From the NCBI GenBank assembly GCA_902475865.1, contig CABSBK010000053.1:1-7235 (forward strand): a stretch of 7,235 nt of DNA, in the 5' to 3' direction. Positions 5,583 through 7,235 of this stretch are shown piece after piece; position 1 is the first letter of the stretch; every line of letters begins with the position of its first letter. The notes beneath the pieces were generated by a model. It had not been told where the DNA came from. It ran no database searches and was given only the letters and a program-made list of their open reading frames with translations. The position numbers were made by a program, and so were the translations under genes. The DNA is from an uncultured Collinsella sp. GTDB taxonomy: Bacteria > Actinomycetota > Coriobacteriia > Coriobacteriales > Coriobacteriaceae.

Positions 5583-7007
5583 GTGGTCTTCGCCCCCCAG
5601 GGAAAACATACGCTGTCGCACCGCGTTTTTGTGACGATCTTTGTCTGCGCCATGGCGGTTATCGTGGCGTTTACGGTGCTGGGTGCGTTCTTTGTGCAAA
5701 ACACCTTGGCGGATGCCACGAGTGCCAATCTGGCGCAGGAAACCGAGCTCATTGCTGCCGCTCTCGACGAACAGCAGGAGCCCATCCCGTTCTTGCGTAG
5801 TCTCGATCGCGAGGACTTGCGCATCACGCTGATTAACAAGGATGGATCGGTTGCCTACGACAACGAGGCGTCGCCTTCCACACTGCCCAACCATGGCGAT
5901 CGCCCCGAGGTCATCGAGGCCTTTGAGAGTGGTTTGGGTTCCGCGGAGCGCGCAAGCTCTACGCTCGACGAGATTATGCTGTATCGCGCCGTCGCCCTTG
6001 ATAACGGCCAGGTTGTCCGCTTGGCGCAGGCCCAGCCTGGCGTTGCGGCGATTTTGCTGTCGATGGTGGCGCCGATGCTGCTTATCGCAGCAGCGGGTGC
6101 GGTACTCTCGTTTTTTATGGCGCGCCGCGAGTCCCGTGCCATCATCGCGCCGTTGCAAGAGGTGGATTTGGACCACCCACGCCGTAGCTATGAGCACGCC
6201 TATGCCGAGATGGTCCCCATGCTTGAGCGTATCGAGTCGCAGCGCCAGGAACTCAAGCGCCAAATGGCGGTGCTAGCGGACAACGACCGTATGCGCCGCG
6301 AGTTCACGGCGAATATCACCCATGAGCTCAAGACGCCGCTTACGGCGATTTCGGGCTATGCCGAGCTCATCGCAAACGGCATGGTCGAGGGCGAGGGCGA
6401 CCTGCGCAACTTTGGCGGTCGCATCTATCGTGAGGCGGGCCGCTTGGCAGCGCTTGTCAACGATATCCTTACGCTGTCTAACTTGGACGAGGCCGAGCGT
6501 GCAGCTGAGGGCGAGGCGGTGCCCATTGGGTCCACGGAGCCTATTGAGCTCTCGCGTGCCATCTACGCGGTCGAGCAGCGTCTTGAACAGGTCGCCCGTC
6601 AGGCGAATGTGACGATAAGTCATGAGACCAAGCCTGTGGTCATCGAGGGCGTGTCGCGCTTGATTGACGAGCTCATCTATAATCTGGCAAGCAACGCCAT
6701 CCGCTACAATCGACCCGGCGGTACGGTTACGCTGCAGTGCGGCACCAACGACGAAGGCCATCCGTTCCTTGCGGTCGCCGACACGGGAATCGGTATCGCG
6801 CCTGAAGAGCAGGGCAAGGTATTTGAGCGGTTCTATCGCGTGGACAAGAGTAGGTCCAAGGCACGCGGCGGAACCGGTCTGGGGCTTGCCATTGTCAAGC
6901 ATGCGGCCCTGTATCATCACGCCACGCTCGATCTGTCGAGCGAGTTGGGCGTGGGAACCACCATTTCGGTGACGTTTCCCATACAGCAGGACGAGCCATT
7001 CGCATAG
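5583..7007 (+). CDS. PhoR-like sensor histidine kinase
   Basis: This two-helix membrane sensor kinase of 474 aa is presumably the partner of the preceding regulator. The first membrane helix is at about 15-38 and the second at about 155-179. Between them lie roughly 115 extracytoplasmic residues, including INKDGSVAYDNE, which recalls PAS-like sensor folds of PhoR/WalK-type kinases. A short linker (about 183-220) with IIAPLQEVDLDHP stands where a HAMP domain is expected, but it is shorter than a full HAMP. The H box NITHELKTPL carries His247. Then follow the N box NLASNAIRYN (367-376), G1 box DTGIGI (400-405), F box FERFYRVD (414-421) and G2 box GGTGLGLAI (429-437). All key residues are intact. 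The GTG start is set by an excellent ribosome site. The gene ends at 7007, and a hairpin follows 25 nt later. Confidence 0.95.
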   Translation: MVFAPQGKHTLSHRVFVTIFVCAMAVIVAFTVLGAFFVQNTLADATSANLAQETELIAAALDEQQEPIPFLRSLDREDLRITLINKDGSVAYDNEASPSTLPNHGDRPEVIEAFESGLGSAERASSTLDEIMLYRAVALDNGQVVRLAQAQPGVAAILLSMVAPMLLIAAAGAVLSFFMARRESRAIIAPLQEVDLDHPRRSYEHAYAEMVPMLERIESQRQELKRQMAVLADNDRMRREFTANITHELKTPLTAISGYAELIANGMVEGEGDLRNFGGRIYREAGRLAALVNDILTLSNLDEAERAAEGEAVPIGSTEPIELSRAIYAVEQRLEQVARQANVTISHETKPVVIEGVSRLIDELIYNLASNAIRYNRPGGTVTLQCGTNDEGHPFLAVADTGIGIAPEEQGKVFERFYRVDKSRSKARGGTGLGLAIVKHAALYHHATLDLSSELGVGTTISVTFPIQQDEPFA

Positions 7008-7032
7008 CGATACAACATAGATATTGATGTAG

Positions 7033-7075
7033 ACGCCGCATTTGACTTTCGGGTGCGGCGTTGTTGTGCAATTTT
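7033..7075 (+). terminator. Likely terminator after the PhoR-like gene
   Basis: ACGCCGCA (7033-7040) pairs perfectly with TGCGGCGT (7054-7061) across a 13-nt loop. A T-rich but interrupted tail follows (7061-7075). The stem is GC-rich and correctly placed 25 nt after the kinase stop. The poor U run makes termination efficiency uncertain. Confidence 0.6.
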
Positions 7076-7202
7076 ACGATTGCTTCCGACATTTTTACAG
7101 GAGAGCCTGTTTCTTATGTATAGAGTTTGGTCTCGGTAAAAAGATGCGATAACATACGGACAGTTTTGTCAATCCGAACTGGGGAAATGAAAGGCAAGCT
7201 GC
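7076..7202 (+). promoter_or_regulatory. Intergenic leader before the last gene, with promoter-like elements
   Basis: No gene is visible here. TTTACA (7094-7099) and TATAGA (7119-7124) could form a promoter but are 19 bp apart. A second -10-like GATAAC lies at 7148-7153 without a clear -35. Two small hairpins are possible: ACAGG-AGAG-CCTGT (7097-7110), followed by a short T-rich stretch, and GACA-GTTT-TGTC (7159-7170). The region probably drives the gene starting at 7203, but I cannot say which element does so. Confidence 0.35.
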
Positions 7203-7235
7203 ATGACCCTTCTTGAACTGTTCCAGCTGCTAAAA
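7203..7235 (+). CDS. Start of a truncated gene, possibly a Wzz/YveK-type polysaccharide chain-length protein
   Basis: Only the first 11 codons are inside the window: MTLLELFQLLK, open at the right edge. GAAAGG (7189-7194) lies 8 nt before the ATG and is a good ribosome site. Wzz/YveK-type chain-length determinant and capsule-tyrosine-kinase adaptor proteins often begin with a short cytoplasmic stretch of this kind, an EL-QLLKK-like motif before the first membrane helix. That is the reason for the suggestion, but eleven residues cannot establish a family. A competing ATG at 7187 in another frame yields only nine codons. The preceding terminator suggests a new transcription unit. Confidence 0.5.
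   Translation, partial: MTLLELFQLLK

Noticed and set aside
4731..6263. Long minus-strand open frame of 510 codons opposite pstB, the PhoP-like gene and the PhoR-like gene.
   Set aside because: It lies antisense to three well-supported genes, its translation is rich in His, Arg and Gln with no recognisable domain, and it is best explained by GC-rich codon bias of the real strand.
7187..7216. Short open frame starting at ATG 7187 as a leader peptide.
   Set aside because: It has nine codons with no attenuator-like structure around it. The in-frame start at 7203 has the better ribosome site.
1..7235. CRISPR array, transposase or integrase gene.
   Set aside because: I see no regularly spaced repeats and no recombinase motifs on either strand.

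Overview
The window is 7.2 kb of fairly GC-rich, densely coding bacterial DNA. Several features suggest an anaerobic actinobacterium of the Coriobacteriia, Collinsella-like: the codon choice, the style of the two kinases, a CCA-encoding tRNA-Ser, and a truncated last gene that begins like a polysaccharide chain-length protein. This placement is an inference from composition and family resemblance, not from a phylogenetic marker.

Layout. Positions 42-216 hold a tRNA-Ser(GCU) gene with its own promoter and intrinsic terminator. Directly after it lies an inverted, partly deleted copy of the tRNA 3' end (228-249), then the terminator (252-284) of a leftward gene. That gene (309-1649, minus) encodes a secreted serine D-alanyl-D-alanine carboxypeptidase with all three penicillin-binding-protein motifs. 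Diverging from it is a VanR-like response regulator (1847-2542) followed by a VanS-like histidine kinase (2569-3807). The divergent interval contains a 23-nt imperfect palindrome that also carries CTTAA half-sites 11 bp apart. Next is a solitary phosphate ABC transporter ATPase, pstB (3911-4786). A second response regulator (4851-5579) and its translationally coupled kinase (5583-7007) follow; both are of the PhoP/PhoR kind. A 14-bp perfect palindrome lies just upstream of the second regulator. A hairpin terminator closes this block, about 125 bp of promoter-like DNA follows, and the window ends 11 codons into a new gene whose start resembles Wzz/YveK chain-length determinants.

How the genes may work together. 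The first module looks like cell-envelope control: a VanRS-type pair beside an enzyme that trims the terminal D-Ala of peptidoglycan precursors, with a candidate shared operator between them. No vanH, vanA-type ligase or vanX gene is present here, so nothing in the window supports calling it a glycopeptide-resistance cluster. The second module looks like phosphate sensing: PstB next to a PhoPR-type pair, but without pstS, pstC, pstA or phoU. Most of the window is conventional. The parts most worth a second look are the VanRS/carboxypeptidase pairing with its palindrome, the four-helix sensorless VanS-like kinase, the palindrome before the PhoP-like gene, and the inverted tRNA fragment.
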